From positions 1 through 64,000 of the forward strand of contig CALBVY010000036.1 of the NCBI GenBank assembly GCA_937969495.1: a stretch of 64,000 bases of DNA. Reading direction: 5' to 3'. Position numbers and translations under genes: made by a program. Below, one piece after another: positions 36,275 to 45,376 of this stretch. A model generated the notes under the pieces. The model worked only from the letters and a program-made list of their open reading frames with translations. It had not been told where the DNA came from and ran no database searches. The first letter of the stretch is position 1. Every line of letters begins with the position of its first letter. The DNA is from an uncultured Verrucomicrobiales bacterium. GTDB taxonomy: Bacteria; Verrucomicrobiota; Verrucomicrobiia; Verrucomicrobiales; Akkermansiaceae.

Positions 36275-36763
36275 ATGAAAACCTTTATAGCGATGTTTCT
36301 GGCGGCTCTTTTTGGTCAGTCTACCTTGGCTTCAGAGAAAAATACCTACACTGCGGAATTAGATGCTTTTTGGCAGAAGATTTCGCGTGCTGTTGAGACA
36401 GGTGATTTACAATCCTATCGAGATACATGTCATCCAGACGCTGTAATCGTCAGCGGTATCAAAAAAAGCAGCTCTCCGCTTGCCGCAGTCTTAAAGAGGT
36501 GGAAACAGGAGTTCGATGATACGCGTGCAGGTAAAATAAAAGCTCGGGTTGAGTTTCGGTTTTCACATCGATACAGTGATGCCAGCACAGCCCATGAAAA
36601 GGGGATGTTTTTATACTCTTCACAAAAAAAAGGTGAGCAATGGAAACGAGAGTATATTCACTTTGAGGGGCTACTTACCAAAAAAGAAGGTCGATGGCTG
36701 ATGATGATGGAATATCAGAAGTCGGTAGGAACTCAAGCAGAGTGGGAAAAACTAGCACGATAA
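36275..36763 (+). CDS. Exported NTF2-like (DUF4440/SnoaL-type) protein
   Basis: 162 residues with a signal peptide ending near TLASE. The mature chain has the cone-shaped NTF2 layout: an N-terminal helix (ELDAFWQKISRAVETGDLQSY), strands, and a closing EGRWLMMMEYQ. No catalytic residues can be assigned. It is preceded by a divergent HAD gene and followed by 268 bases without a gene. Confidence 0.72.
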   Translation: MKTFIAMFLAALFGQSTLASEKNTYTAELDAFWQKISRAVETGDLQSYRDTCHPDAVIVSGIKKSSSPLAAVLKRWKQEFDDTRAGKIKARVEFRFSHRYSDASTAHEKGMFLYSSQKKGEQWKREYIHFEGLLTKKEGRWLMMMEYQKSVGTQAEWEKLAR

Positions 36764-37031
36764 ATTTATATGATGGATCATGTGAAAAGATATAATTTCC
36801 CCCTTATCTAGACTGCCTGGATAGTTATAGGTTTATTTTTTTGGTAAAAAACTCTAGTTGAGTGCCTTACCTAGGTATCGTCAGTTTTTATAAATTCAAC
36901 GTATATTATTGATATAATAAGCCGAAAGTGAACGTATTATTTATGAAATTGATGTGACAATTTAATTCAATATTGACATCTCAAGATTGGGAATTAAGTG
37001 CCTGCAGAGCATAAAATTTCTTATATAAACA

Positions 37032-37760
37032 ATGTCCAAGACAGCTATATTTTCTGATATTCACGGTAATTTGAAAGCCCTAGAAGCGGTCATTGCTGAT
37101 GCTAAGCGCGAAGGTGTGCAAAATTTTGCCTGTCTTGGGGATGTCGTTGGCTATGGGCCTGATCCTATTGAGTGCATTGCAACTTTACAGGAAATTGATT
37201 GTGTCTGTGTTAAAGGTAATCATGATGATGATGCTTCTAATAATAGATCTTTAGATAATTTAAATGATGAAGCTAGGATTTCCTTAGAGTGGACGAGGAA
37301 ACGCCTTAGTGCTTCCCAGAAAGAATGGCTTGCGACACTTCCTTACCAGAGAAGGCTGGGTCGGAATATGCTGGTGCATTCATCACCAGATAATCCTGAG
37401 AAATGGAATTATGTGCGTAATCGGTTTGATGCAGCAGCCTCTATGCAAGTGCAAAACACGCCGCTGTGTTTTTTGGGTCATACACATGTTCCGGCAGCTT
37501 ATTGCAAAGAGGGGGTAAATGTGATGGCGGTTAAAGAACCTTTTATCCATTTACAAGCGGATCAAAGGTATCTCGTTAATGTAGGATCCGTAGGTCAGCC
37601 CAGAGATGGTATACCGGAAGCTTCTTATGTAATGTTTGATCGTTTAGAAAGAACGCTAACTTTTTCAAGAGTGGCATACGATTTGCATGCAGTTGTAAAT
37701 GCAATTAAAAGTTCTGAGTTGCCAGCAGTGCTAGCTCAGCGCTTAATTTCTGCAGCGTAA
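37032..37760 (+). CDS. Calcineurin-like metallophosphoesterase
   Basis: 242 residues. The metal-binding set is complete: SDIHGN, GDVVGYGPDP, GNHDDD, GHTHVP and NVGSVGQPRDG. This matches the YfcE/ApaH-like group of small phosphodiesterases; the substrate (nucleotide or sugar phosphate) cannot be read. It begins a plus-strand group with a small unknown gene, a Roadblock-like gene and the ammonium transporter. The AT-rich upstream stretch 36764-37031 has no gene; a TTGACA at 36973-36978 is present without a good -10 element. Confidence 0.92.
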   Translation: MSKTAIFSDIHGNLKALEAVIADAKREGVQNFACLGDVVGYGPDPIECIATLQEIDCVCVKGNHDDDASNNRSLDNLNDEARISLEWTRKRLSASQKEWLATLPYQRRLGRNMLVHSSPDNPEKWNYVRNRFDAAASMQVQNTPLCFLGHTHVPAAYCKEGVNVMAVKEPFIHLQADQRYLVNVGSVGQPRDGIPEASYVMFDRLERTLTFSRVAYDLHAVVNAIKSSELPAVLAQRLISAA

Positions 37761-37782
37761 TCGCTCATTATATCATTAAGCT

Positions 37783-38073
37783 ATGGCCAATCAAACCTAT
37801 TTCGAGATTCAGCGCGGAGAAATTGTCAGCGACTGTATGCAGGAAACTTATGACTTTATCAGTCAGAATCTGCAATATTTTTACCAAGCTCTTAAACCTG
37901 CTCAAGAGGCAGTCTCGGATGGCGGGGCGATGACTTTTATATCTCATGAGAATCAGTGGTCCTTTGCGGTCTGTGTGGAGAAATCGGAATTAGGCAAAGT
38001 AGCTAAAGGCAAAGGGATTATTTCCGAAGGGAATAGCTGCCCATATGACCAGCTACTTAGCGACTTATCCTAA
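37783..38073 (+). CDS. Small protein of unknown function
   Basis: 96 residues, acidic, no signal peptide or membrane segment, no motif I recognise. It lies 22 bases after the metallophosphoesterase gene and 50 bases before the Roadblock-like gene on the same strand, so it is likely cotranscribed. The regular spacing and amino acid composition support a real gene. Confidence 0.72.
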   Translation: MANQTYFEIQRGEIVSDCMQETYDFISQNLQYFYQALKPAQEAVSDGGAMTFISHENQWSFAVCVEKSELGKVAKGKGIISEGNSCPYDQLLSDLS

Positions 38074-38123
38074 ATGGTCTTTTGCCTCCCTCTCTTTTTT
38101 CTATTTTTAACATTTTATATGAT

Positions 38124-38789
38124 ATGGTGCATTCGGAACTAATTGATCTACTTTATGAAAATGATGCCGTGGAAGGAGTTGCCCTTTTTCATCATTCAGG
38201 TGAGTTGGTGGAGAACCAGCTGGCTATCTCTGAAGCGTCGGTCACGCAGGTATGCTCTTGCCTTGTTAATATTAATGAGAGCTTAGCCGCTGCGGGCCGA
38301 ACCATGCAGGGCTTTGTAATTAAAAATACTAAATACTTACTGCAGGCATTACTTTATAATGATCTGGTCATTTTATTACAGCTGACACCGAGCTTTTCAC
38401 CTGAAAAAACCTATCAGTCAATTAACTCTCAGCTTGGCAGAGCGTCCGCATCAGCTGCCGTGCCTGTTCTACAGCAGCGACAAGAAGGCACTCAAGAAAC
38501 TGTCACCAAAGAGGAAGAGGTAGCGAGTGTACTTATGGTTAACTGGTTTGAATTCCAGCAGCAGCTATCCTCTCTTATCAAGCGTGTGGCACCTAGTGGA
38601 GTGGCAACAAGTATGATTACCACCGCTATTAAAGACGCAGAAATTTCGGCAGATCTCGCTCAGATCCCTCTAGAAAAAGCCACTGAGATTGGAAGTGCCG
38701 TCGTCACAAAAATACCTAATGCAAGCCGCAGAAAAATTATCGAAAAGGAATATCAACTCCTCGTTAAGAAATTTCAGCCATCAGCCTAA
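38124..38789 (+). CDS. Roadblock/LC7-like protein
   Basis: 221 residues from the ATG at 38124 (MVHSELIDLLYEN); the frame has an earlier non-ATG start. Residues ~1-95 read as a Roadblock/LC7 domain, the small alpha-beta fold found with GTPases such as MglB: ELIDLLYENDAVEGVALFHH and LVILLQLTPSF. A Gln/Thr-rich linker and a helical C-terminal domain (~140-220) follow. No MglA-type GTPase is nearby. The assignment is from pattern reading and moderate in strength. Confidence 0.6.
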   Translation: MVHSELIDLLYENDAVEGVALFHHSGELVENQLAISEASVTQVCSCLVNINESLAAAGRTMQGFVIKNTKYLLQALLYNDLVILLQLTPSFSPEKTYQSINSQLGRASASAAVPVLQQRQEGTQETVTKEEEVASVLMVNWFEFQQQLSSLIKRVAPSGVATSMITTAIKDAEISADLAQIPLEKATEIGSAVVTKIPNASRRKIIEKEYQLLVKKFQPSA

Positions 38790-38824
38790 TTCTGAATTAT
38801 ATTCATCTAACCACGAACATTGAC

Positions 38825-40144
38825 GTGAAAAACTACAAATTTATCCTTCTGCCCTTTCTTTTGCTCATCTTGACATCAACAGGTTATTCACAAGAAGAAG
38901 GCAGCCACTCAGTATTTGATAAATCTGATCAAGTCTTCCTCCTTATATCTGCCGCCTTGGTATTTATTATGCAGGCAGGCTTCTGTCTTTTAGAAATGGG
39001 TTTCTCCCGTTCTAAGAATGCGATTAATATCGTTATGAAAAACGTCTGTGATATGTCCGCAGGTGCCATTGGTTTTTTCTTTATTGGTTTTGGTCTTATG
39101 TTTGGTTGGTCACAAGGAGGCTTGATTGGCTTAGGAAACTTTGCGACTAATCCTGATTTCATTAGCTCTAGTCCTGTGTGGATCTTTTTCTTATTTCAAG
39201 TGATGTTTGCGGCTACAACCGTGACGATTTCATCCGGAGCGATGGCGGAGAGGACTTATTTCCCTGGATACCTCATCTACGCTACTATTGCCTGCACATT
39301 CATCTACCCCTTTCTTGGCCACTGGGTCTGGGGTGGTGGAGCTACCCCATTTAACTTTGGAGGTGGAGCTGGCTGGTTGTATGAAATGGGCTTTAGGGAC
39401 TTTGCTGGTTCTACTGTGGTGCACGGCGTTGGTGGTGCATTTGCCCTTGCGGGGATTATGGTTATCGGGCCACGTCGTGGTCGCTTTCTAGAAGATGGAA
39501 GTGAGAGAATCTTTGCAGGTCACAATATTCCCTTGGGCTCACTAGGTATGTTTTTACTGTTTTTTGGGTGGTTTGGATTTAATTGTGGATCTAATTTATA
39601 TGCAGATGCTGAGATTGGTAGAATCGGAGTGAATACTCTCTTGGCAGGTGCTGGTGGGTTGGTTGCAGGTTTGGTTTTCCATTGGATAATACGCGGATGG
39701 GCAGATCCAGAATCTGCTATTAATGGAGCCTTAGGAGGTCTTGTAGGAATTACCGCTTGTTGTAACATTGTCGCCCCATGGGCTGCGGTGCTCATCGGGC
39801 TTATCTGTGGTTTGATTACAGTAGTTGGCGGGAAGGTGCTCCTTAAAGCCAAACTGGATGATGCTGTGGGTGCTATTCCGGTGCACCTATTCTGTGGTAT
39901 TTTCGGCACCCTTAGTGTGAGTATTTTTAATGAGAAAGAGCCATTTGTTAACTTTGGGGTTCAGGCTTTGGGAGCCATCGTTGTACCTGTTTCTGCCTTT
40001 CTCATCATCTGGGTTATCTTTGTAATTATCGATAAAACAGTGGGGCTACGCGCTACCGAGGAAGCTCAATCACAGGGTCTTGACTTCGCGGAACACTCAG
40101 CCACAGCTTATCCTGACTTTGTCTCTAATGACGAAGATAACTAA
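38825..40144 (+). CDS. amt: Ammonium transporter
   Basis: 439 residues, start GTG at 38825. A cleavable-type signal (~1-22) precedes eleven expected membrane segments. The Amt/MEP signatures are seen: FIMQAGFCLLEMGFSRSKN, DFAGSTVVHGVGG (pore His), and GFNCGSN/NTLLAGAGG. It conducts ammonium across the inner membrane as a trimer. No glnK (PII) gene is adjacent, which is unusual. A bidirectional terminator follows at 40153-40198. Confidence 0.96.
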   Translation: MKNYKFILLPFLLLILTSTGYSQEEGSHSVFDKSDQVFLLISAALVFIMQAGFCLLEMGFSRSKNAINIVMKNVCDMSAGAIGFFFIGFGLMFGWSQGGLIGLGNFATNPDFISSSPVWIFFLFQVMFAATTVTISSGAMAERTYFPGYLIYATIACTFIYPFLGHWVWGGGATPFNFGGGAGWLYEMGFRDFAGSTVVHGVGGAFALAGIMVIGPRRGRFLEDGSERIFAGHNIPLGSLGMFLLFFGWFGFNCGSNLYADAEIGRIGVNTLLAGAGGLVAGLVFHWIIRGWADPESAINGALGGLVGITACCNIVAPWAAVLIGLICGLITVVGGKVLLKAKLDDAVGAIPVHLFCGIFGTLSVSIFNEKEPFVNFGVQALGAIVVPVSAFLIIWVIFVIIDKTVGLRATEEAQSQGLDFAEHSATAYPDFVSNDEDN

Positions 40145-40152
40145 AAGCCTCA

Positions 40153-40198
40153 CAAAAAAAGATCTTCCTCACAACAATTGCAAAGAAGATCTTTTGGT
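40153..40198. terminator. Bidirectional terminator between amt and the YegP-like gene
   Basis: AAAAGATCTTC and GAAGATCTTTT (about 40157-40167 and 40185-40195) form a perfect stem with an A-run on one side and T-run on the other. It can end both convergent transcripts. Confidence 0.85.
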
Positions 40199-40217
40199 TT
40201 GAGTATTGCTTAGCTGA

Positions 40218-40541
40218 TTACGTTAGGTCTTTGATTGCGCCTTCAGCATTTTTACCGACTGAGGCGATGCCATTCTTTAGGCCTGACGTGGTTTTATACA
40301 TCTGGCTCTGGCCGATGATCTGGCCATTACCTGACTTAAGGACAAAGTATTGTTTGTCGTTAGAAGAATCTTTGATTTCAAATTTTGATTCATCTGTTCC
40401 GTTCTTTTTGACAGAGGCTACACCGTTTTCGCAGCCTGCTTTGTCTTTGTAGGCTTGTCCGGTAAGAATGATCTCACCGTTTTTGGCTTTGAGGCGGAAA
40501 TGAAACTTTTGGGTTTTTTCGCTTTGGTAGATTTCAAACAT
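40218..40541 (-). CDS. YegP-like protein with two DUF1508 repeats
   Basis: 107 residues, two ~50-residue repeats: NGEIILTGQAYKDKAGCENG and NGQIIGQSQMYKTTSGLKNG, each ending in ASV-K-N. This is the DUF1508/YegP family, small cytoplasmic proteins of unknown role found in many bacteria. It is monocistronic between the amt terminator and the cyclophilin gene. Confidence 0.93.
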   Translation of the reverse strand: MFEIYQSEKTQKFHFRLKAKNGEIILTGQAYKDKAGCENGVASVKKNGTDESKFEIKDSSNDKQYFVLKSGNGQIIGQSQMYKTTSGLKNGIASVGKNAEGAIKDLT

Positions 40542-40656
40542 AGTATTGTGGTCTAGTTGGTTGGTTTAGTAGATAGGCTGTTTTTAGCAGCACTTTCTTC
40601 AGTTTATCGGAGGATGGGGAGGAAACAAGTAATCAATGATGTGTTCTGAGGTGTCA

Positions 40657-41250
40657 TTATTTTTTTGCATCAAGCACAGTATTCCACTTGGTGATATTTT
40701 TCTTTTGGGCGGCAAAGAGGGCATCGGTAGAATCTAGAATTTTGATCCCTTGAATTGTGTCACCCTTGCGGATGGCATCCACGATATCTTGTCCCTTGGT
40801 TACCTTTCCAAAAACACTATGTCTGTTATCAAGGTGGGGTGTGGCATTATGAGTAATAAAAAACTGAGAACCATTTGTGCCTGCACCAGCGTTAGCCATA
40901 GAGAAAATACCCGCACTATCGTGCTTGAGCTTTTCATGAAATTCATCATCAAAACGGTAACCAGGGCCACCACGGCCAGTAGCTGTGGGATCACCACCCT
41001 GAATCATAAAATTGGGGATTACACGGTGGAAGGTAATGGAATTATAATACCCACGTTTTGCGAGATTGAGAAAATTAGCCACCGTTATGGGGGTTTTGGA
41101 TGCCGTCAGAGTGGCTTCAATGTCACCTTTGCTGGTGGTCATCACGATTCGGATGTCTTTGACATCAGATTTTGCCTTTGTGTCGTCTGCAAAAGAAGAA
41201 GCAGTTCCTGCCGCTAATGCCGTCATCATCGTAAGTAAATATAATTTCAT
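40657..41250 (-). CDS. ppiA: Exported cyclophilin-type peptidyl-prolyl isomerase
   Basis: 197 residues from the ATG at 41250. A signal peptide (MKLYLLTMMTALAAGTA...SFAD) leads to a periplasmic cyclophilin domain: FHRVIPNFMIQGGDPTATGRGG, SMANAGAGTNGSQFFIT and HSVFGKVTKGQDIV are the active-site segments with the Arg of the FHRV motif. Third PPIase family in this window after the parvulin and FKBP types. Confidence 0.95.
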   Translation of the reverse strand: MKLYLLTMMTALAAGTASSFADDTKAKSDVKDIRIVMTTSKGDIEATLTASKTPITVANFLNLAKRGYYNSITFHRVIPNFMIQGGDPTATGRGGPGYRFDDEFHEKLKHDSAGIFSMANAGAGTNGSQFFITHNATPHLDNRHSVFGKVTKGQDIVDAIRKGDTIQGIKILDSTDALFAAQKKNITKWNTVLDAKK

Positions 41251-41448
41251 CACAGAATGAATTACGCCTCATCGCCTCGAAGTGCAAGCTAGAATCTGGC
41301 GACCATGGTGTTCTCGTTTTTTTTAAAAAAATAAGTAAAAGAATTGGGTAATTGGCATCGTATGTGTTATTAACAATCCGTTCAAGTAAGGTAAGTCGCT
41401 TTTTTGAGTGATATTTATTAACGTCAAGACCTGTCAGAACCATATAGC

Positions 41449-42204
41449 ATGAATACCATTGAATACATTGGACCTCGTCCCCAAAAGCCATCGCGGAAGC
41501 CGTGGGGTGGAGGATGGTTGATGATTTTATTGGTTGTTGGCGTAGTGGGGACCGTTGCTTGGCCTCATATTTCTAATCTACTTGCCAAAGGGAGCCCTAA
41601 CGATGAACTCATTGTGGAAGAGACCGTTGCTTGGCTAGGTCAGGACTCAACTTTTGGTAATCAGCTCGCTGTAGCTGCGCTGGAACGCACCAAGAAGAGT
41701 ATTACCTATGATCCTGCGTATTATCAAATTTCTTACCCAGCCGGAGATGTCCCAGAAGGTAAGGGGGTCTGCACGGATGTAGTTGTCCGGAGTTATCGCG
41801 CTCTTGGTATCGATCTTCAACAGCTTGTGCATGAGGATATGGCTAAGAATTTCCGGATTTACCCACAGCTCTGGAATTTAAAAAAAGCGGATACCAACAT
41901 CGATCACCGCCGTGTGCCTAATTTACAGCGCTTTTTTAGTCGTTTTGGCAAAGAGATCCCACTGGCAGAGGCTGCCATGCAGAGGTCTAATGATTTTACC
42001 TACGGTGATGTGGTGGCTTGGCGTCTGCCACATGGAGCTACACACATCGGTATTGTAGTTCCAGGGCCAGGTGAACGACGTAGTGAAAAGTGGATTGTGC
42101 ATAACATTGGTTCTGGGCCTGAATGGGAGGATAAACTACTAGATTACCAATTGATCGGCCACTATCGTTACCGTGGAGTTTCCAAAGATTTAAACCAAGA
42201 ATAG
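41449..42204 (+). CDS. DUF1287-domain protein
   Basis: 251 residues. A membrane segment near the N-terminus (~23-43, LMILLVVGVVGTVAW) anchors a domain with GVCTDVVVRSYRALGIDLQQLVHEDM and VAWRLPHGATHIGIVV, which match the NlpC/P60-like core of DUF1287 proteins (Cys nucleophile in GVCTD, His in THIG). A cell-wall peptidase or amidase role is inferred by fold. It lies 26 bases or more before the sialate esterase-like gene. Confidence 0.88.
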   Translation: MNTIEYIGPRPQKPSRKPWGGGWLMILLVVGVVGTVAWPHISNLLAKGSPNDELIVEETVAWLGQDSTFGNQLAVAALERTKKSITYDPAYYQISYPAGDVPEGKGVCTDVVVRSYRALGIDLQQLVHEDMAKNFRIYPQLWNLKKADTNIDHRRVPNLQRFFSRFGKEIPLAEAAMQRSNDFTYGDVVAWRLPHGATHIGIVVPGPGERRSEKWIVHNIGSGPEWEDKLLDYQLIGHYRYRGVSKDLNQE

Positions 42205-42278
42205 CTCGTTTAGCAGTTGCTTTTTTATCATTGGATCTGCCGAAGATTAATGAGGTTTCAGAGGTGTTTTTAAGAGTT

Positions 42279-43067
42279 ATGAATATCAATAGGTATGGGC
42301 TAAGAAATTCTACTTTTTTACTCATTTGCCTGTTTACCATGGTGGTAGATGTTTCGGCTAAGGCGCGAGTTTTTTTGCTTGCTGGGCAGTCGAATATGGC
42401 GGGTGCAGGACTTTATGAAAAACTGAAGAAGGCAGAGCAAAAGCCGCCAGAAGGTGTGAAAATTTGGCACCAAGGGCAGTGGCAGCAATTGGGGCCAGGG
42501 ATTTCAGCGAACAAAGGTCGATTTGGCCCCGAGCTTGCGTTTGGGCGTGCGATGCGTAATTCTTTTCCAGACGATGCTATTCACCTGATTAAAACGGCGG
42601 CGGGCGGAACATCGATGCATAAACACTGGAAAGTAGAAGGTGGAGCTATGCTGAGGCGGTTTCTCACGCATGCGCATGCTGCGCTGAGAGATTTAGAAAA
42701 AAATAAAGTGGAATACAGCATCAATGGTATGCTGTGGATGCAGGGAGAAAGTGATGCAGCTCAGGGGATGGGGGCGGAGTATGAAGTGAGTCTAAAAAAA
42801 TTGATTAAGGAAATGCGCCGTGAATTTGAGTCCAGCGAGATGCCTTTTATCATGGGAAGAATCCTACCGACATTTGATGAGCCTCAAGGTAATGGCCCTA
42901 TGGTGCGCGAGGCTCTTCAAAAAACCGCCAAAGATTTTAAAAATGTTGTCTGTTTCGATACCGATCACTTTGAACGTATCAATAAAGGACATTACAATCA
43001 TCGTGGGCAGATTCAGCTTGGGAATGCTTTTGCCCAACATTTTTTGAAGATCGTGCAGACTGAATGA
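42279..43067 (+). CDS. Sialate O-acetylesterase-like SGNH hydrolase
   Basis: 262 residues from the ATG at 42279 (a more upstream in-frame start is less likely because the signal peptide would be internal). Signal peptide ~10-27. LLAGQSNMAG (Ser nucleophile in GQSN), KTAAGGTSMHKHW, and WMQGESDA carry the catalytic-block residues of the SASA/DUF303 family, with the His near the C-terminus (DTDHFER). It may deacetylate sialic acid or xylan-like glycans in the periplasm. 58 bases before the vWA gene. Confidence 0.9.
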   Translation: MNINRYGLRNSTFLLICLFTMVVDVSAKARVFLLAGQSNMAGAGLYEKLKKAEQKPPEGVKIWHQGQWQQLGPGISANKGRFGPELAFGRAMRNSFPDDAIHLIKTAAGGTSMHKHWKVEGGAMLRRFLTHAHAALRDLEKNKVEYSINGMLWMQGESDAAQGMGAEYEVSLKKLIKEMRREFESSEMPFIMGRILPTFDEPQGNGPMVREALQKTAKDFKNVVCFDTDHFERINKGHYNHRGQIQLGNAFAQHFLKIVQTE

Positions 43068-43125
43068 TCTAAATTGTTTCAATTTTAACCTTTATATAAA
43101 TGAAATAACATCATGAGATAGCCCC

Positions 43126-44352
43126 ATGAAATGTTATTTTCAATTTGCTGGAGTTCTTTGTGGTCTCGTGCTCCTATGTCTATCTAACATACTTTCTGCG
43201 GACAAGCAGTTTTCTATTTCTGACGCAGACGTGGCAATCTTCAAAGAGCGATTTGACGAACTTAATAAAAAAAAGTTTAGCTCTAGAAAGAAAATTGATG
43301 CTTATGAGAAGTCTTATAAGAAAAAAGGCATTTATGAGGCTCGTCTTAAAAAGATGAATCGGAATTATTTATATGCTTTAATGGATATTGAGCGTGATCT
43401 TGCTATCTTAGCCACTCCTAAAAAAGCGATTACTCAAACAATCAATGTTCCTGGATTTAGCTCACGTGAAAACTCCCAGATCGCAAAAATCCGGTTAGAA
43501 ATTGCTATGGCTGAGCGCGCCCGCATCAAGAAGGGAATCGAGGCTAAGCGTGCAGACTATGGTGATGAAAAATTTCACCTCAACTTACTCAAAAAAGAAA
43601 TCATCTTATGGGAAAGCTATTTCCGGCTTGCTAAAAAAATCGATCGTGCAATTGCTAAACTCGAAAAAGAGATTTTTAAAGAGCGAACATCTACCATGCC
43701 TTACAAAGATAAGCTTAAAAAGCTGGAGCTTAAAAAAGAGGGATTATTTGAAGAAAAAAAAGAAATTTCTAACCCTATCTTTGGTTATGCAGTGGGGAGT
43801 GGATTTGATCAAAATGTCACTCCTTCGCTTGATGCAGCAGCAGATCTTTTAGCTGCCTTTAAAAAAGAACGTGAGGAGGCTATCCACTTTCTCCGCACTG
43901 GAGAAACGAACAAAGGAGAAAGTGAAAAACGTGGCGGTAAAATTGGTAGCGCATACATTTATTCGGAGAACCTAGGCGTGGTACTTGATATTTCTGGTAG
44001 TATGACCAAGTTTATTGAACCTCTTAAAGGTGAGATTGCGGATTCCTTTGAAAGCCCTCATTTCCGTGAAATTGATGGCTGCAGTCTTAATGCTTTTTTC
44101 CGCTATCCGACCGTTACTTTGCATACAACATCTCGCGAACGCACGATGCATAGTTTTGCAGAACTTCTTATCGTTAATCAAGTAGATACCCTCTATTGGT
44201 TCAGCGATCTTATGGATGTTCAGAAGCCTGTTGCATTAAGGAAGCTGCTCGATATGCTGATCCGTTCGGGGGTAGTTTTTAATGTTAAATCGGTGAATCG
44301 AGAACCCTCGAAGTTACTTGAGCCTATGATTACTTATTTTGAAAAAGAATAA
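43126..44352 (+). CDS. Secreted coiled-coil protein with vWA-like C-terminal domain
   Basis: 408 residues with a signal peptide (~1-25). Residues ~35-220 are charged helical/coiled coil. A vWA-like domain follows from ~285 with the MIDAS motif DISGSM (Asp288) and TLYWFSDLMD. vWA proteins of this kind usually bind partners through a metal ion. No MoxR gene is adjacent. Unknown function; cotranscription with the sialate esterase-like gene is possible. Confidence 0.75.
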   Translation: MKCYFQFAGVLCGLVLLCLSNILSADKQFSISDADVAIFKERFDELNKKKFSSRKKIDAYEKSYKKKGIYEARLKKMNRNYLYALMDIERDLAILATPKKAITQTINVPGFSSRENSQIAKIRLEIAMAERARIKKGIEAKRADYGDEKFHLNLLKKEIILWESYFRLAKKIDRAIAKLEKEIFKERTSTMPYKDKLKKLELKKEGLFEEKKEISNPIFGYAVGSGFDQNVTPSLDAAADLLAAFKKEREEAIHFLRTGETNKGESEKRGGKIGSAYIYSENLGVVLDISGSMTKFIEPLKGEIADSFESPHFREIDGCSLNAFFRYPTVTLHTTSRERTMHSFAELLIVNQVDTLYWFSDLMDVQKPVALRKLLDMLIRSGVVFNVKSVNREPSKLLEPMITYFEKE

Positions 44353-44396
44353 GAAGATAGTTGTTAGGTTCTGGATTTTTTTGCCTTAGCGCGATT

Positions 44397-45257
44397 TTAT
44401 CGGGTGATGATATCCGCTGTTACCGTTTCGTTAGGCAGGGTCATGGCATTAGGCCCAAGTTTACGCCCTGGGTAAATGGCTGTATGAATCCCGGTCTGTG
44501 TGCCGTTCCCTACGATTGTGCCAAACTTCTGCAGTCCTGTGTCAAGGAGTCTACTGTCGACGAGGCTTTTGTTGTTAGCTCGATCATGGCGGAGGTTTGA
44601 GGTGATGGTGCCTGCACCAAAGTTAACCTGATTACCAATCACGGAATCACCCACGTAACTGAGGTGCCCTATGGATGAGCCATGGCCAATGATGGAGTTT
44701 TTAATTTCTACGGCTTGTCCGATGTGGCAATCATTGCCAATCGTTGTAGAGCCACGTAGATAGCAGTTAGGCCCGATCTTACAATTCTCACCAATCATGA
44801 TATTCCCTTCAATGACAACGCCGGGGAGGATGCTGCTCCCTTTACCCAGGTGGATATAGCCATCAATGTGTGCTGCTGGACTTACCTTACCATGGATGTC
44901 ATTACTGCTGATGTTACGGACAAGTGTCTCGTTGAGTGCGATGAAATCCCATGCATAGTGCAGTAGATATGACTGCGCAGATGCCGTGATCACGGTGCCA
45001 CTGGCTTGTCCTATCCATGCAAGGGTGTCTCCGTGAATAGACTTAAGTAAAGCAGGCTGAGGTGCTGTGGCGAGTGCTGCCCAATCTTCAGGGGTGATCC
45101 ATGCATTTTCATATTGGCTGGCATCTGAGGTGTTAGCAGCGTTGGTTTTTTGTAAATCAGATAATGGACTACCAGCAATGAGCTGATCTGCACAAGAGCC
45201 GTCTTGGTGGAGTGGCCACCATTTTGCCATTTCACTTTTTTCCAATATCAGGTGCAC
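44397..45257 (-). CDS. Left-handed beta-helix acyltransferase/nucleotidyltransferase-like protein
   Basis: 286 residues. The C-terminal ~170 residues are hexapeptide-repeat beta-helix (IHLGKGSSILPGVVIEGNI, IGENCKIGPN, IGNDCHIGQ), like the C-terminal half of GlmU and related sugar-nucleotide enzymes. The N-terminal ~115 residues lack the nucleotidyltransferase GxGTRM motif, so it is not a full GlmU. It may be a sugar N-/O-acyltransferase or a truncated family member. Two starts are possible, 45257 or 45230 (MAKWWP); the first is used. The next gene is the LysM lipoprotein, 119 bases away. Confidence 0.82.
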   Translation of the reverse strand: MHLILEKSEMAKWWPLHQDGSCADQLIAGSPLSDLQKTNAANTSDASQYENAWITPEDWAALATAPQPALLKSIHGDTLAWIGQASGTVITASAQSYLLHYAWDFIALNETLVRNISSNDIHGKVSPAAHIDGYIHLGKGSSILPGVVIEGNIMIGENCKIGPNCYLRGSTTIGNDCHIGQAVEIKNSIIGHGSSIGHLSYVGDSVIGNQVNFGAGTITSNLRHDRANNKSLVDSRLLDTGLQKFGTIVGNGTQTGIHTAIYPGRKLGPNAMTLPNETVTADIITR

Positions 45258-45376
45258 GATCGTATTTATTGATGAGCTTTGGTGTAGATCGTTTGATCTA
45301 TATTCGGGGTTATACCCAATGTATCATCTAGGTTAACTGCCTAGTTGAGAAGCTGCTCCGATCAATGAGGAGGGGT

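Noticed and set aside
45285-45300. TAGATC/GATCTA hairpin upstream of the beta-helix gene
   Set aside because: No T-run, short stem, and no known site type; not listed as a feature.
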